Source of the DNA: UMGS755 sp045595795
Lineage (GTDB): Bacteria > Bacillota > Clostridia > UBA1381 > UBA9506
DNA length: 15,798 nucleotides
Reading direction: 5' to 3'
Assembly: GCA_045595795.1 (NCBI GenBank)
Contig: JAZOBC010000055.1
Coordinates: 1-15,798, forward strand
Shown: one piece after another, positions 1-7,537 of the stretch
Position numbering within the stretch: the first letter of the stretch is position 1
How the letters are laid out: each line of letters begins with the position of its first letter
Made by a program: the position numbers and the translations under genes
Notes under the pieces: model-generated
The model's database searches: none
The model's input: the letters and a program-made list of their open reading frames with translations, nothing else
What the model was told of the DNA's origin: nothing

Positions 1-131
1 TGTTTAACCTGCGTTTCCAGAACGCAACGAATCAGCTGGAAAATCCCATGCGAATCGTCGAGGTTAAGAAAACAATTGCCAGAATTAAAACTGTTTTAGC
101 AGAAAGAAAGCTGGAAGAGGAAGCTAACTAA
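1..131 (+). CDS. rpmC: 50S ribosomal protein L29, 3' part only
   Basis: The gene runs in from outside the window; the reading frame has codons starting at position 3 and ends at TAA 129-131. The visible 42 residues (FNLRFQNATNQLENP, then a helical basic/acidic tail ending EEEAN) match the C-terminal half of L29. That half carries the conserved LRFQ.A..QLENP block, which contacts 23S rRNA near the peptide exit tunnel. It lies 29 nt before rpsQ, the normal rplP-rpmC-rpsQ order of the S10 operon. The identification is firm; the N-terminus cannot be judged. Confidence 0.93.
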   Translation, partial: FNLRFQNATNQLENPMRIVEVKKTIARIKTVLAERKLEEEAN

Positions 132-160
132 TTTGCATTTAAGCGGAAAGGAGTGAAATC

Positions 161-415
161 ATGGAACGTAATTTCAGAAAACAGAAAATCGGCAAGGTCG
201 TCAGCGATAAGATGGATAAAACCATCGTTGTGGCGATTGAATATAACGTAAAGCATCCCCTTTACGGTAAAATTGTTAAGCGTACCTACAAGCTCAAGGC
301 TCATGATGAAAATAACATCTGCCAAATTGGTGATCGCGTTCGCGTCATGGAAACCAGACCCTTATCTAAGGACAAGAGATGGAGACTGGTGGAGATTGTA
401 GAAAAAGCCAAGTAA
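161..415 (+). CDS. rpsQ: 30S ribosomal protein S17
   Basis: An 84-residue S17, a primary 16S rRNA-binding protein of the 30S body with an OB fold. Diagnostic stretches are the N-terminal GKVVSDKMDKTIVV, the central HPLYGKIVKRTYKLKAHDE, and GDRVRVMETRPLSKDKRWRL near the end. The length is normal for the family. The ATG at 161 follows AAAGGAG at about 7 nt. It is cotranscribed with rpmC and rplN; the gap to rplN is 39 nt. Confidence 0.97.
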   Translation: MERNFRKQKIGKVVSDKMDKTIVVAIEYNVKHPLYGKIVKRTYKLKAHDENNICQIGDRVRVMETRPLSKDKRWRLVEIVEKAK

Positions 416-454
416 GATAGCTTTGGCACGATACTAAATAAGGAGGAAACCGAT

Positions 455-823
455 ATGATTCAACAGCAAACGCTTTTGAAGGTTGCCGACAACACCGGTG
501 CTAAAGAACTGATGTGTATCCGCGTTTTAGGTGGTTCTAAAAGAAGATATGCAGCAATCGGTGACGTTGTGGTTGCTTCTGTTAAGAAGGCTACGCCCGG
601 CGGTGTTGTGAAAAAAGGTGACGTTGTTAAGGCTGTTATTGTTAGATCTGCCAGTGGCGTTAGACGCAACGACGGACCTTACATTAAGTTTGACGAATAC
701 GCAGCCGTCATTATAAGAGAAGATAAAAATCCTAGAGGAACCCGTATTTTTGGGCCCGTTGCAAGAGAGCTTCGTGAAAAAGAATATATGAAGATTCTCT
801 CTCTGGCTCCCGAGGTGCTGTAA
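455..823 (+). CDS. rplN: 50S ribosomal protein L14
   Basis: A 122-residue L14, the normal full length. It starts MIQQQTLLKVADNTGAKEL, the family signature, and ends with the conserved arginine-rich ARELREKEYMKILSLAPEVL. L14 sits at the subunit interface, where it contacts 16S rRNA h14 and binds the silencing factor RsfS in other bacteria. The start ATG is preceded by AAGGAGG. It is the first gene of the spc block and lies 17 nt from rplX. Confidence 0.97.
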   Translation: MIQQQTLLKVADNTGAKELMCIRVLGGSKRRYAAIGDVVVASVKKATPGGVVKKGDVVKAVIVRSASGVRRNDGPYIKFDEYAAVIIREDKNPRGTRIFGPVARELREKEYMKILSLAPEVL

Positions 824-840
824 GGAGGAGGTACGCTATC

Positions 841-1164
841 ATGGCGAAAATGCATGTTAAATCCGGCGACGAGGTCATCGTGATTTCCGGTAAGGATAAA
901 GGCAAAAAGGGCAAAGTTTTAAGCGTGTTCCCGGACAAGGGCAAGGCAATCGTTGAAGGTGTTGCAGTTGCAACCCGTCATCAAAAGCCCCGCCGCGCTG
1001 GTGAACCCGGCGGCATCATTAAGCAGGAGGCTCCTGTTGATGCTTCAAATCTGATGAACATCTGCTCTAAATGCGGAAAACCGGCAAGAATTGGCCGTAA
1101 GGTTTTAGAAAACGGTGACAAAGTCAGATATTGCAAGAAGTGCAATGAAGTTTTCAATGATTAG
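841..1164 (+). CDS. rplX: 50S ribosomal protein L24, zinc-ribbon form
   Basis: A 107-residue L24, an early assembly initiator that binds the 5' domain of 23S rRNA. The N-terminal KOW motif is clear (HVKSGDEVIVISGKDKGKKG, residues 5-24). The C-terminal half holds CSKC at residues 75-78 and CKKC at 98-101, a four-cysteine pair expected to bind zinc. Many L24 proteins, such as the E. coli one, lack these cysteines, whereas Clostridia and some other phyla have them. The start follows a GGAGGAGG site that overlaps the end of rplN. The gap to rplE is 20 nt. Confidence 0.96.
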   Translation: MAKMHVKSGDEVIVISGKDKGKKGKVLSVFPDKGKAIVEGVAVATRHQKPRRAGEPGGIIKQEAPVDASNLMNICSKCGKPARIGRKVLENGDKVRYCKKCNEVFND

Positions 1165-1184
1165 TAAAGGAGGTTTAAAGGCTG

Positions 1185-1727
1185 ATGACTAGAATGCAGG
1201 AGAAATACACCAGTGAGGTTGCACCCGCATTGATGGCTAAATTTAGCTACAAAAGCGTAATGCAGATTCCGAAGCTGGAGAAAATCGTTATCAATATCGG
1301 CCTGGGCGAAGCAAAAGAAAACGCCAAGGCATTAGACAGCGCAGTGGATGATCTGATGGCCATTACCGGTCAGCGCCCTGTTATCACAAAGGCAAAGAAA
1401 TCCGTTGCTGCATTTAAAGTCAGAGAAGGAATGAACATCGGCTGCAAAGTAACTCTGCGTGGCAAGAAGATGTATGAATTCTTAGACAGACTGTTTTCAG
1501 TGGCTCTGCCTCGTGTTAGAGACTTCAGAGGTATCAATCCCGATTCCTTTGACGGACGTGGCAACTACTCACTGGGAATCAAAGAACAGCTTATTTTCCC
1601 GGAAATAGATTATGATAAGATCGATAAAATCAGAGGTATGGATATTATTGTCGTTACCACAGCCAAGACCGACGAGGAAGCAAGAGAACTGCTCACACTG
1701 ATGGGCGCTCCCTTTGCCAGCCGGTAA
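1185..1727 (+). CDS. rplE: 50S ribosomal protein L5
   Basis: A 180-residue L5, full length. L5 binds 5S rRNA and forms the central protuberance with L18 and L25; its loop contacts P-site tRNA. Visible signatures are PKLEKIVINIGLGEA near residue 30, the block around GQRPVITKAKKSVAAFKVRE, and the C-terminal RGMDIIVVTTAKTDEEAREL. The ATG at 1185 lies about 9 nt after AAAGGAGG; a second ATG at 1194 is possible, but the first has the better spacing. Confidence 0.97.
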   Translation: MTRMQEKYTSEVAPALMAKFSYKSVMQIPKLEKIVINIGLGEAKENAKALDSAVDDLMAITGQRPVITKAKKSVAAFKVREGMNIGCKVTLRGKKMYEFLDRLFSVALPRVRDFRGINPDSFDGRGNYSLGIKEQLIFPEIDYDKIDKIRGMDIIVVTTAKTDEEARELLTLMGAPFASR

Positions 1728-1752
1728 GCTCTGATTGTGAAGGAGGAGAAAA

Positions 1753-1938
1753 ATGGCTAAAAAATCGATGATTAACAAACAGCAAAGAACGCCTAAGTTC
1801 AGCACCAGAGCGTATAATCGCTGCAAAATTTGCGGACGTCCCCATGCTTATTTAAGAAAGTATGGTATCTGCCGTATCTGTTTTAGAGAATTGGCTTATA
1901 AGGGCCAGATTCCCGGTGTGAAAAAGGCCAGCTGGTAA
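1753..1938 (+). CDS. rpsZ: 30S ribosomal protein S14, zinc-binding type Z
   Basis: A short S14 of 61 residues, the type Z form found in Bacillota and Actinobacteria, as opposed to the roughly 100-residue type without cysteines. Zinc ligands are visible as CKIC (residues 24-27) and CRIC (40-43). The C-terminus GQIPGVKKASW is the family hallmark. It binds the 30S head next to S10 and S3. The start ATG follows AAGGAGGAG. It sits between rplE and rpsH, with 25 nt gaps on both sides. Confidence 0.98.
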   Translation: MAKKSMINKQQRTPKFSTRAYNRCKICGRPHAYLRKYGICRICFRELAYKGQIPGVKKASW

Positions 1939-1963
1939 AATTATTTGGAAGGAGGCTACAATC

Positions 1964-2359
1964 ATGCAAGTGACCGATCCTATCGCGGATATGCTGACCA
2001 GAATCCGGAATGCTAATTCCGCTCGTCACGAAACGGTTGACGTGCCCGCCTCTAACATGAAGAAGGCTATTGCAGCCATTCTGCTTGAGGAAGGGTATAT
2101 AAAGAACTATCAGGTCATCGAAGATGGAAAGCAGGGCGTTATCAGAATCGCTCTGAAATATGTTGGAAAAGAAAAGGTTATCTCCGGTTTGCAGAGAGTA
2201 TCTAAGCCGGGTCTCAGAATTTACAAAAATACTGAGGAGCTGCCCAAGGTTTTAAAGGGCCTGGGTATCGCCATCATTTCCACATCCAAGGGAATTATGA
2301 CCGATAAAAAGGCAAGGCAGGAAAACGTCGGCGGCGAGGTCCTGGCCTTTGTCTGGTAA
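1964..2359 (+). CDS. rpsH: 30S ribosomal protein S8
   Basis: A 131-residue S8, a primary 16S rRNA-binding protein. In E. coli it also represses the spc operon by binding the rplE region of the mRNA; whether that holds here cannot be read from the sequence. Signatures are the N-terminal DPIADMLTRIRNA, the central RVSKPGLRIY, and the C-terminal GLGIAIISTSKGIMTDKKAR followed by GGEVLAFVW. The start has a strong AAGGAGG site 8-9 nt upstream. Confidence 0.97.
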   Translation: MQVTDPIADMLTRIRNANSARHETVDVPASNMKKAIAAILLEEGYIKNYQVIEDGKQGVIRIALKYVGKEKVISGLQRVSKPGLRIYKNTEELPKVLKGLGIAIISTSKGIMTDKKARQENVGGEVLAFVW

Positions 2360-2384
2360 AAACTAGACAGGGAGGTGTCAGAGA

Positions 2385-2930
2385 ATGTCCAGAATTGGTA
2401 AAATGCCGATTACGGTTCCCGGTGGCGTTGACGTTACCATTGGTGCGGCTAACGAAATTACCGTTAAAGGACCGAAAGGCACATTAACAAAAAACTTACA
2501 TCCTGATATGATTATCAAGAAGGAAGACGGTGTGATTACCGTTGAAAGACCTTCGGAAATAAAAGCTCACAAGGCGCTTCACGGTCTGACCCGTACATTG
2601 CTTAACAACATGGTTGTTGGCGTAACGGAAGGCTATGAAAAGACCTTGGAAGTTAACGGCGTTGGTTACAGGGCACAGCTGCAGGGCAAAAACCTGCTGA
2701 TGAACCTGGGCTATTCACATCCTGTAGAAATGGTTCCTGCCGATGGTGTTACCATCGAGGTTCCCAATCCCAATACCATCATTGTAAAGGGTATTGACAA
2801 GCAGGTTGTTGGTGAATTCGCTGCTAAGGTAAGAGAAAAGAGACTGCCTGAGCCGTATAAGGGCAAGGGTATCAAATACTCTTACGAGCATATCAGACGC
2901 AAAGAAGGCAAAGCGGGCGGTAAGAAATAA
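2385..2930 (+). CDS. rplF: 50S ribosomal protein L6
   Basis: A 181-residue L6, full length, located near the sarcin-ricin loop and the factor-binding site of the 50S subunit. It begins MSRIGKMPITVPGGVDV. It shows the two repeated alpha/beta domains of the family, the middle block GYEKTLEVNGVGYRAQ, and the C-terminal signature PEPYKGKGIKYSYEHIRRKE. The GGGAGGTG site precedes the ATG by 8 nt. The downstream gap of 59 nt to rplR is the longest in the spc block and carries a small hairpin. Confidence 0.97.
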   Translation: MSRIGKMPITVPGGVDVTIGAANEITVKGPKGTLTKNLHPDMIIKKEDGVITVERPSEIKAHKALHGLTRTLLNNMVVGVTEGYEKTLEVNGVGYRAQLQGKNLLMNLGYSHPVEMVPADGVTIEVPNPNTIIVKGIDKQVVGEFAAKVREKRLPEPYKGKGIKYSYEHIRRKEGKAGGKK

Positions 2931-2948
2931 TCTCTCTTTGCTAAATAG

Positions 2949-2966
2949 GCATGGCAAAATCCATGC
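2949..2966 (+). repeat. Small hairpin in the rplF-rplR gap
   Basis: GCATGG (2949-2954) and CCATGC (2961-2966) form a perfect 6-bp stem with a 6-nt A-rich loop. It lies 10 nt upstream of the AAGGAG site of rplR and contains an in-frame but unlikely ATG (2951). There is no U tract, so it is not a terminator. It may act on mRNA stability or translation of rplR, or be incidental. Confidence 0.4.
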
Positions 2967-2989
2967 AGCTTAAAGAAGGAGTGAAAAAC

Positions 2990-3352
2990 GTGATTAAGAA
3001 GCCTGTCAGTAATGTGGCAAGACTCAGAAGACATAAAAGAGTTCGTAAACTGATCAGCGGAACAGCACAGCGTCCCAGACTGAATGTGTTCAGAAGCTTA
3101 AAGCATATTTATGCTCAGATCATTGACGACACAAAAGGCATTACGCTGGTTTCCGCCTCTACCTTAGACAAAGAGCTTAAGGAAAATTACGGCGGTAACA
3201 AGGATGCTGCCAGAGCAGTCGGCAAGCTGGTTGCCGAGCGTGCCGTGGAAGCCGGAATTAAAGAGGTCGTTTTCGACCGTGGCGGCTACATCTACCATGG
3301 ACGTGTACAGGAATTAGCTGAAGGCGCCCGTGAAGGCGGCCTGGAATTTTAA
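2990..3352 (+). CDS. rplR: 50S ribosomal protein L18 (GTG start)
   Basis: L18 brings 5S rRNA into the 50S subunit with L5. I place the start at GTG 2990, giving 120 residues beginning MIKKPVSNVARLRRHKRVR. This matches the usual Bacillota N-terminus and length. AAGGAG at 2976-2981 lies 8 nt upstream. An ATG 39 nt earlier (2951) is in frame, but it would add 13 non-conserved residues, sits inside a hairpin and has no ribosome-binding site. Signatures are ISGTAQRPRLNVFRSLKHIY and the C-terminal FDRGGYIYHGRVQELAEGAR. Confidence 0.96.
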   Translation: MIKKPVSNVARLRRHKRVRKLISGTAQRPRLNVFRSLKHIYAQIIDDTKGITLVSASTLDKELKENYGGNKDAARAVGKLVAERAVEAGIKEVVFDRGGYIYHGRVQELAEGAREGGLEF

Positions 3353-3370
3353 GAAAAGGAGGAAACCAGT

Positions 3371-3874
3371 TTGGCTCAGTTAATAGATGCAAGTGTTTTA
3401 GACATCAAAGAAAAAGTCGTGAAGCTCAGCCGCGTAGCAAAGGTTGTTAAGGGCGGTCGTACCTTCCGTTTTTCAGCATTAGTTGTAGTGGGCGATGAAA
3501 ACGGTCATGTAGGTTGCGGAACCGGTAAAGCAGCAGAAATCCCCGAAGCAATCCGTAAGGGTATTGAAGATGCTAAGAAAAACATGATTACCGTTAATCT
3601 GACCGGCACCACCATTCCCCACGACACAATCGGCGAGTTCGGTGCAGGCAGAATTCTCTTAAAGCCTGCTGCTCCCGGTACCGGTGTTATCGCCGGCGGC
3701 GCAGCCAGAGCTGTCATTGAGCTTGCTGGAATCAGGGACATCAGAACAAAGTCTCTCCGTTCCAACAATGCAAGAAACGTGGTGAAAGCCACAATTTCCG
3801 GATTAGCCTCCTTAAAGGATGCCGGTGAAGTGGCAAAACTCAGAGGCAAATCCAAGGAAGACTTATTAGATTAA
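3371..3874 (+). CDS. rpsE: 30S ribosomal protein S5 (TTG start)
   Basis: A 167-residue S5, a decoding-fidelity protein at the mRNA entry side of the 30S subunit. The start is TTG 3371, 8 nt after AAGGAGG; no ATG fits. The double-stranded-RNA-binding-like N-terminal domain is seen in the RVAKVVKGGRTFRFSALVVV stretch and the following GHVGCGTGKAAE. The C-terminal domain includes GTGVIAGGAARAVIELAGI and RSNNARNVVKAT. The gap to rpmD is only 14 nt. Confidence 0.97.
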   Translation: MAQLIDASVLDIKEKVVKLSRVAKVVKGGRTFRFSALVVVGDENGHVGCGTGKAAEIPEAIRKGIEDAKKNMITVNLTGTTIPHDTIGEFGAGRILLKPAAPGTGVIAGGAARAVIELAGIRDIRTKSLRSNNARNVVKATISGLASLKDAGEVAKLRGKSKEDLLD

Positions 3875-3888
3875 GGAGGTACGGTATC

Positions 3889-4068
3889 ATGGCTATGCTA
3901 AAGGTGAAGCTTGTTAAAAGCACCATCGGCAGAAAGAAAGACCATATTGCTACGGTACACGCACTGGGTCTTAAAAAGATCCGGGATGAGAAAGAACACC
4001 AGGACAACGCTGCAATTCGCGGTATGATTGCCAAGGTGGACTATATGCTCGAGGTTGAAGAAATATAG
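3889..4068 (+). CDS. rpmD: 50S ribosomal protein L30
   Basis: A 59-residue gene. The translation starts MAMLKVKLVKSTIGRKKDHI and continues with an ALGLKKI-type block and D-N-A-A-I-R-G-M-I, the L30 pattern; it ends in VDYMLEVEEI. The length and the position between rpsE and rplO are both canonical. AAGGAGG lies about 8 nt before the ATG, immediately after the rpsE stop. L30 is a small peripheral protein of the 50S subunit. Confidence 0.96.
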   Translation: MAMLKVKLVKSTIGRKKDHIATVHALGLKKIRDEKEHQDNAAIRGMIAKVDYMLEVEEI

Positions 4069-4086
4069 TAAAAGGAGGTGCTTGAA

Positions 4087-4530
4087 GTGAAACTGAACGA
4101 GTTAAAGCCGGCAGAAGGCTCCAAAAAGGCAGCGTTCAGAGTTGGCCGTGGACACGGTTCCGGTAATGGTAAAACAGCCGGCAGAGGTCATAAGGGTCAG
4201 AACGCGCGTTCAGGCGGCGGCGTACGTCCGGGCTTTGAAGGCGGACAGATGCCTATTTACAGACGTTTGCCGAAGAAGGGCTTTACTAATATTTTCGCAA
4301 AGACTTATACACAGATTAATGTTTCAGATTTAAACAAATTTTCCGATGGTACAGAGGTTACCGCTGAGGTATTAAAGGCTGAGGGAATCATCAAGAAGAT
4401 TAACGACGGTGTTGTCGTTTTAGGTCGCGGTGATTTAACTGCTAAGAATCTGACCGTAAAAGCAGTGCGCTTCTCTGCCACTGCGGCGGAAAAAATTGCA
4501 AACGCCGGAGGAAAGGCGGAGGTGGTCTAA
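4087..4530 (+). CDS. rplO: 50S ribosomal protein L15 (GTG start)
   Basis: L15 is a late-assembly 50S protein. I place the start at GTG 4087, giving 147 residues beginning MKLNELKPAEGSKKAAFRVG, the usual N-terminus; AAAGGAGG lies 8 nt upstream. A GTG at 4078 is in frame but overlaps that ribosome-binding site. The N-terminal third is the typical glycine/arginine-rich extension (GRGHGSGNGKTAGRGHKGQN, then SGGGVRPGFEGGQMP). The stop codon is directly followed by the secY ATG with no spacer, so the two are probably translationally coupled. Confidence 0.96.
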   Translation: MKLNELKPAEGSKKAAFRVGRGHGSGNGKTAGRGHKGQNARSGGGVRPGFEGGQMPIYRRLPKKGFTNIFAKTYTQINVSDLNKFSDGTEVTAEVLKAEGIIKKINDGVVVLGRGDLTAKNLTVKAVRFSATAAEKIANAGGKAEVV

Positions 4531-5823
4531 ATGCTGCAAACGCTCAGAAACGCATGGAAGATTCCTGAATTAAGAAAGAAAATGCTTTATACACTGCTCA
4601 TGTTGGTGGTTTTCCGCGTGGGTTCCTACATCCCTGTTCCGGGTCTTGCTCCCGGTGCAGTAGGCCAAATGCTGGGTGGCTTTTCAGAAGGTATGCAGGG
4701 TCTTTTAAACAATTTTTCAGGCGGCGCCCTGGAGCGTGGATCCATTTTTGCCATGAGCATTTCGCCTTACATCAATGCGTCCATCATCATTCAGCTGTTA
4801 ACAGTTGCAATTCCTGCTTTGGAACGCTTGAGTAAAGAAGGCGAAGAAGGTAGAAAAAAGATTTCTTCTTACACTCGTTATGCAACCGTACTGCTCGGTT
4901 TTCTGCAGGCAACCGGATTATATTTCGGTTTAAGCGGTAGCTTAGTTGGTGGCCCCAGCTTCATGAACTATGTAATCCTGACTCTGTCTTTCACAGCAGG
5001 TACAGCGTTCTTGATGTGGTTGGGTGAAGAAATTACCGAAAAAGGTATTGGTAACGGTATTTCCCTGCTGATCTTTGCAGGTATCGTTTCCCGCGGACCT
5101 GATATGATTAAGTCACTGTATGCATCTTTGTTTGCATCCGGCGACATCACCATTCAGTCTGCAGTTACCTTAATTGGTGTTGTGGTCATTGCAGTTGTGG
5201 CAATTGCCTTTGTTGTACTGATGAATGATGCAGAACGCAGAATTCCTGTTCAGTATGCAAAACGCGTGGTAGGTAGAAAGATGTATGGCGGTCAAAGCAC
5301 ACATATTCCTTTGAAAGTTTCAATGGCAGGCGTGCTGCCCATCATCTTTGCAATTTCTATCATGTCTTTCCCCCAGACAATTAACATGTTCATCAACGGA
5401 ACAGAGATTCCTGGTGGATTCTGGGGTATTGTGCTGAAGTTGTTCCAACAGACGCATCCGTTCTATATTGTTGTGTATTTCCTGTTAATTGTGTTCTTCA
5501 CATATTTCTACACAGCAATACAGTTCAATCCGATTGAAGTATCTAACAACATGAAGAAGAATGGCGGATTTGTTCCGGGTATTCGTCCCGGCAAGCCCAC
5601 TTCTGACTTCATTGCAAGAATCATGTCCAAGATTACACTGTTTGGTTCATTGTTCCTGGCAGTGATTGCAATTTTCCCGATTCTGTTGGCTCGTGTTCCG
5701 GGCCTCGCCGGCGTTTCTATCGGCGGTACATCCTTGCTGATTATCGTTGGTGTTGCACTTGAAACCGTGAAGCAGATGGAATCTCAGATGCTCATGCGTC
5801 ATTATAAGGGATTCTTGGAATAA
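4531..5823 (+). CDS. secY: Preprotein translocase subunit SecY
   Basis: A 430-residue polytopic membrane protein, the channel subunit of the Sec translocon (SecYEG) that exports unfolded proteins and inserts membrane proteins. About ten hydrophobic segments can be seen, from residues 17-37 to about 395-412. Family signatures are the plug/TM2 region SISPYINASIIIQLL (around residue 75), the cytosolic loop ERRIPVQYAKR near 235, important for SecA and ribosome binding, and the NPIEVSNNMKKNGGFVPGIR loop near 335-360. The start abuts the rplO stop; its ribosome-binding site (GGCGGAGGTGG) lies inside the rplO end. Confidence 0.98.
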   Translation: MLQTLRNAWKIPELRKKMLYTLLMLVVFRVGSYIPVPGLAPGAVGQMLGGFSEGMQGLLNNFSGGALERGSIFAMSISPYINASIIIQLLTVAIPALERLSKEGEEGRKKISSYTRYATVLLGFLQATGLYFGLSGSLVGGPSFMNYVILTLSFTAGTAFLMWLGEEITEKGIGNGISLLIFAGIVSRGPDMIKSLYASLFASGDITIQSAVTLIGVVVIAVVAIAFVVLMNDAERRIPVQYAKRVVGRKMYGGQSTHIPLKVSMAGVLPIIFAISIMSFPQTINMFINGTEIPGGFWGIVLKLFQQTHPFYIVVYFLLIVFFTYFYTAIQFNPIEVSNNMKKNGGFVPGIRPGKPTSDFIARIMSKITLFGSLFLAVIAIFPILLARVPGLAGVSIGGTSLLIIVGVALETVKQMESQMLMRHYKGFLE

Positions 5824-5836
5824 GGAGACTTGCGAC

Positions 5837-6478
5837 ATGAAATTAGTATTCTTCGGTCCGCCGGGTGCCGGTAAGGGCACCCAGGCGGCTAAGCTCTCAG
5901 AGGCTTTGAAGATTCCGGCAATTTCTACCGGCCATATCATTAGACAGGCCATGGCAGAAGGAACGCCGGTCGGCAAAATTGCTGAAGATTACATTAGTCG
6001 CGGAGCACTGCTTCCTGATGATGTGGTTGCAGCTTTGGTTGCTGAAAGACTTCAAAGTGATGACTGCCAAAAGGGCTATATTTTAGACGGTTTTCCCAGA
6101 ACCTTGGTTCAGGCTCAGATTATGGATGAAACAGGGATTGAGGTTGACCGTGTGATTGATATTGAAGTGGCGGATGCGTCCATCGTGAAACGTATGGCCG
6201 GTCGTCGTGTCTGCGGCAAATGCGGTGCGGCATTCCACACAGAATTCAATCCCCCGAAGACAGAAGATGTTTGTGATATCTGCGGTGAGACACTTTCCAT
6301 CAGATCAGATGATGCACCTGAGGTTGTGCTCAATCGCTTAACGATTTATCATGAGCAAACCGAACCTTTGAAAGCATATTATGAAAAGCAAGGCAAGCTG
6401 GTTGTCATTGAAGGCGAAGGTTCTGTTGAAGAAATCTTCTCCCGTGTTTCTAAGGCAGCTTCCGGTGAGGCAGAGTAA
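5837..6478 (+). CDS. adk: Adenylate kinase, zinc-type long form
   Basis: A 213-residue adenylate kinase (ATP + AMP to 2 ADP), cytosolic. The P-loop GPPGAGKGTQ is at residues 7-16, the AMP-binding DGFPRT at 84-89, and the LID domain begins near residue 122. The LID carries C126-x2-C129 and C146-x2-C149, a structural zinc site common in Gram-positive enzymes and absent from E. coli Adk. The gene lies 13 nt after secY, as in most Bacillota, and 4 nt before map. Confidence 0.98.
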   Translation: MKLVFFGPPGAGKGTQAAKLSEALKIPAISTGHIIRQAMAEGTPVGKIAEDYISRGALLPDDVVAALVAERLQSDDCQKGYILDGFPRTLVQAQIMDETGIEVDRVIDIEVADASIVKRMAGRRVCGKCGAAFHTEFNPPKTEDVCDICGETLSIRSDDAPEVVLNRLTIYHEQTEPLKAYYEKQGKLVVIEGEGSVEEIFSRVSKAASGEAE

Positions 6479-6482
6479 GCTT

Positions 6483-7232
6483 ATGATTAAGATTAAATCG
6501 TCCCACGAAATTGAAGCGATGCGTGCGTCAGGTAAAATCCTGGCCGCAACCTTTGAAGAACTGGCTGGATCCATTCAGCCGGGGATTACAACCGCTGAAC
6601 TTGATGACATTGCTGCCCGGTTTATCCGGAAAGAAAATGCGACATGTTCCTTTTGGCAATATAACGGCTATCCCGGTCATATCTGTACGTCAGTAAACGG
6701 ACAGGTGGTACACGGAATTCCTTCTAAGCACACCGTGCTACGTGAAGGAGACATTGTCAGTGTGGATATTGGTGTTTTTTACCGTGGTTATCACAGTGAC
6801 AGTGCGAAAACCTTCCCTGTGGGAACGATTTCGCCGGAAGCCGAAAGGCTGATTCGTGTAACGAAGGAAAGCTTTTACGAAGGCTTAAGAAAGGCTCAGG
6901 CAGGGAATCGTGTGCAAGACATTGGTGCTGCAGTGCAGAATTATGTTGAACAACACGGCTATTCTGTTGTCAGAAGCCTGGTGGGTCACGGCGTTGGCAG
7001 TGAGCTCCACGAAGATCCCGAGGTTCCCAATTTTGGAACGGCGGGTCGTGGGCCGAGACTACTGCCCGGCATGACACTGGCGATTGAGCCGATGGTAAAT
7101 CAAGGAACGTATCATGTAAATACCCTGGCCGATCAATGGACAGTGGTAACAGCAGACGGTAAGCTTTCTGCACACTATGAACACACCATTTTGGTGAGAG
7201 ACGGTGAAGCGGAAATCCTGACGGTTTGTTAA
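6483..7232 (+). CDS. map: Methionine aminopeptidase, type I
   Basis: A 249-residue type I methionine aminopeptidase, which removes the initiator Met from new proteins. The five metal ligands of the pita-bread fold are visible: D95, D106, H169, E202 and E233, with the substrate-side H77. I place the start at ATG 6483 (MIKIKSSHEIEAMRASGKIL), the canonical N-terminus, 4 nt after the adk stop. The frame stays open further upstream inside adk, but that part is not conserved. The ribosome-binding site is weak (GGTGAGG), so initiation probably depends on coupling to adk. Confidence 0.97.
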   Translation: MIKIKSSHEIEAMRASGKILAATFEELAGSIQPGITTAELDDIAARFIRKENATCSFWQYNGYPGHICTSVNGQVVHGIPSKHTVLREGDIVSVDIGVFYRGYHSDSAKTFPVGTISPEAERLIRVTKESFYEGLRKAQAGNRVQDIGAAVQNYVEQHGYSVVRSLVGHGVGSELHEDPEVPNFGTAGRGPRLLPGMTLAIEPMVNQGTYHVNTLADQWTVVTADGKLSAHYEHTILVRDGEAEILTVC

Positions 7233-7253
7233 AGTTTTTTGAGGTGATGATGT

Positions 7254-7526
7254 TTGGACGTTTTTGCCGGTGACATAGTTTATTCTAAGGCAGGCAGGGA
7301 CAAGGACAGGCCCTTTGTGGTCTTGGCGGTGACAGATGCTCAGTATGCCATCATAGCAGATGGGAGAAAGCGTCGAGTCGATAAGCCAAAGAAAAAAAAG
7401 ATAAAACATCTATTAAAAAGCGGTCATGCATCTTCTTTGCTTCAAGAGAAGCTAAGAAGCGGCACGAAAGTTACCAATCCTGATTTAAAAAGGGTTTTGG
7501 CTGAGATTTCAAATCATGATGCATAG
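7254..7526 (+). CDS. KOW-domain RNA-binding protein, L14E/L6E/L27E-like (TTG start)
   Basis: A 90-residue basic protein. The N-terminal part (residues 3-30, FAGDIVYSKAGRDKDRPFVV) fits a KOW-type SH3-like barrel, followed by the strongly basic RKRRVDKPKKKKIKH and a helical tail. Proteins of this type are annotated in Clostridia as KOW-domain or ribosomal protein L14E-like and lie between map and infA. Their role is not established; RNA or ribosome binding is inferred. The start is TTG 7254, because the nearby ATGs (7247, 7250) lie in another frame that closes quickly. GAGGTGAT (7241-7248) serves as ribosome-binding site. The infA ribosome-binding site overlaps this gene's stop codon. Confidence 0.85.
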   Translation: MDVFAGDIVYSKAGRDKDRPFVVLAVTDAQYAIIADGRKRRVDKPKKKKIKHLLKSGHASSLLQEKLRSGTKVTNPDLKRVLAEISNHDA

Positions 7527-7537
7527 GAGGTTTTACT

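Noticed and set aside
3505..3855. A 116-codon open frame on the - strand opposite rpsE
   Set aside because: It is an antisense shadow of a certain ribosomal gene, with low-complexity composition, no ribosome-binding site and no recognisable domain.
7059..7409. A 116-codon - strand frame spanning map and the KOW gene
   Set aside because: It overlaps two well-supported + strand genes, lacks a ribosome-binding site and looks like no known protein.
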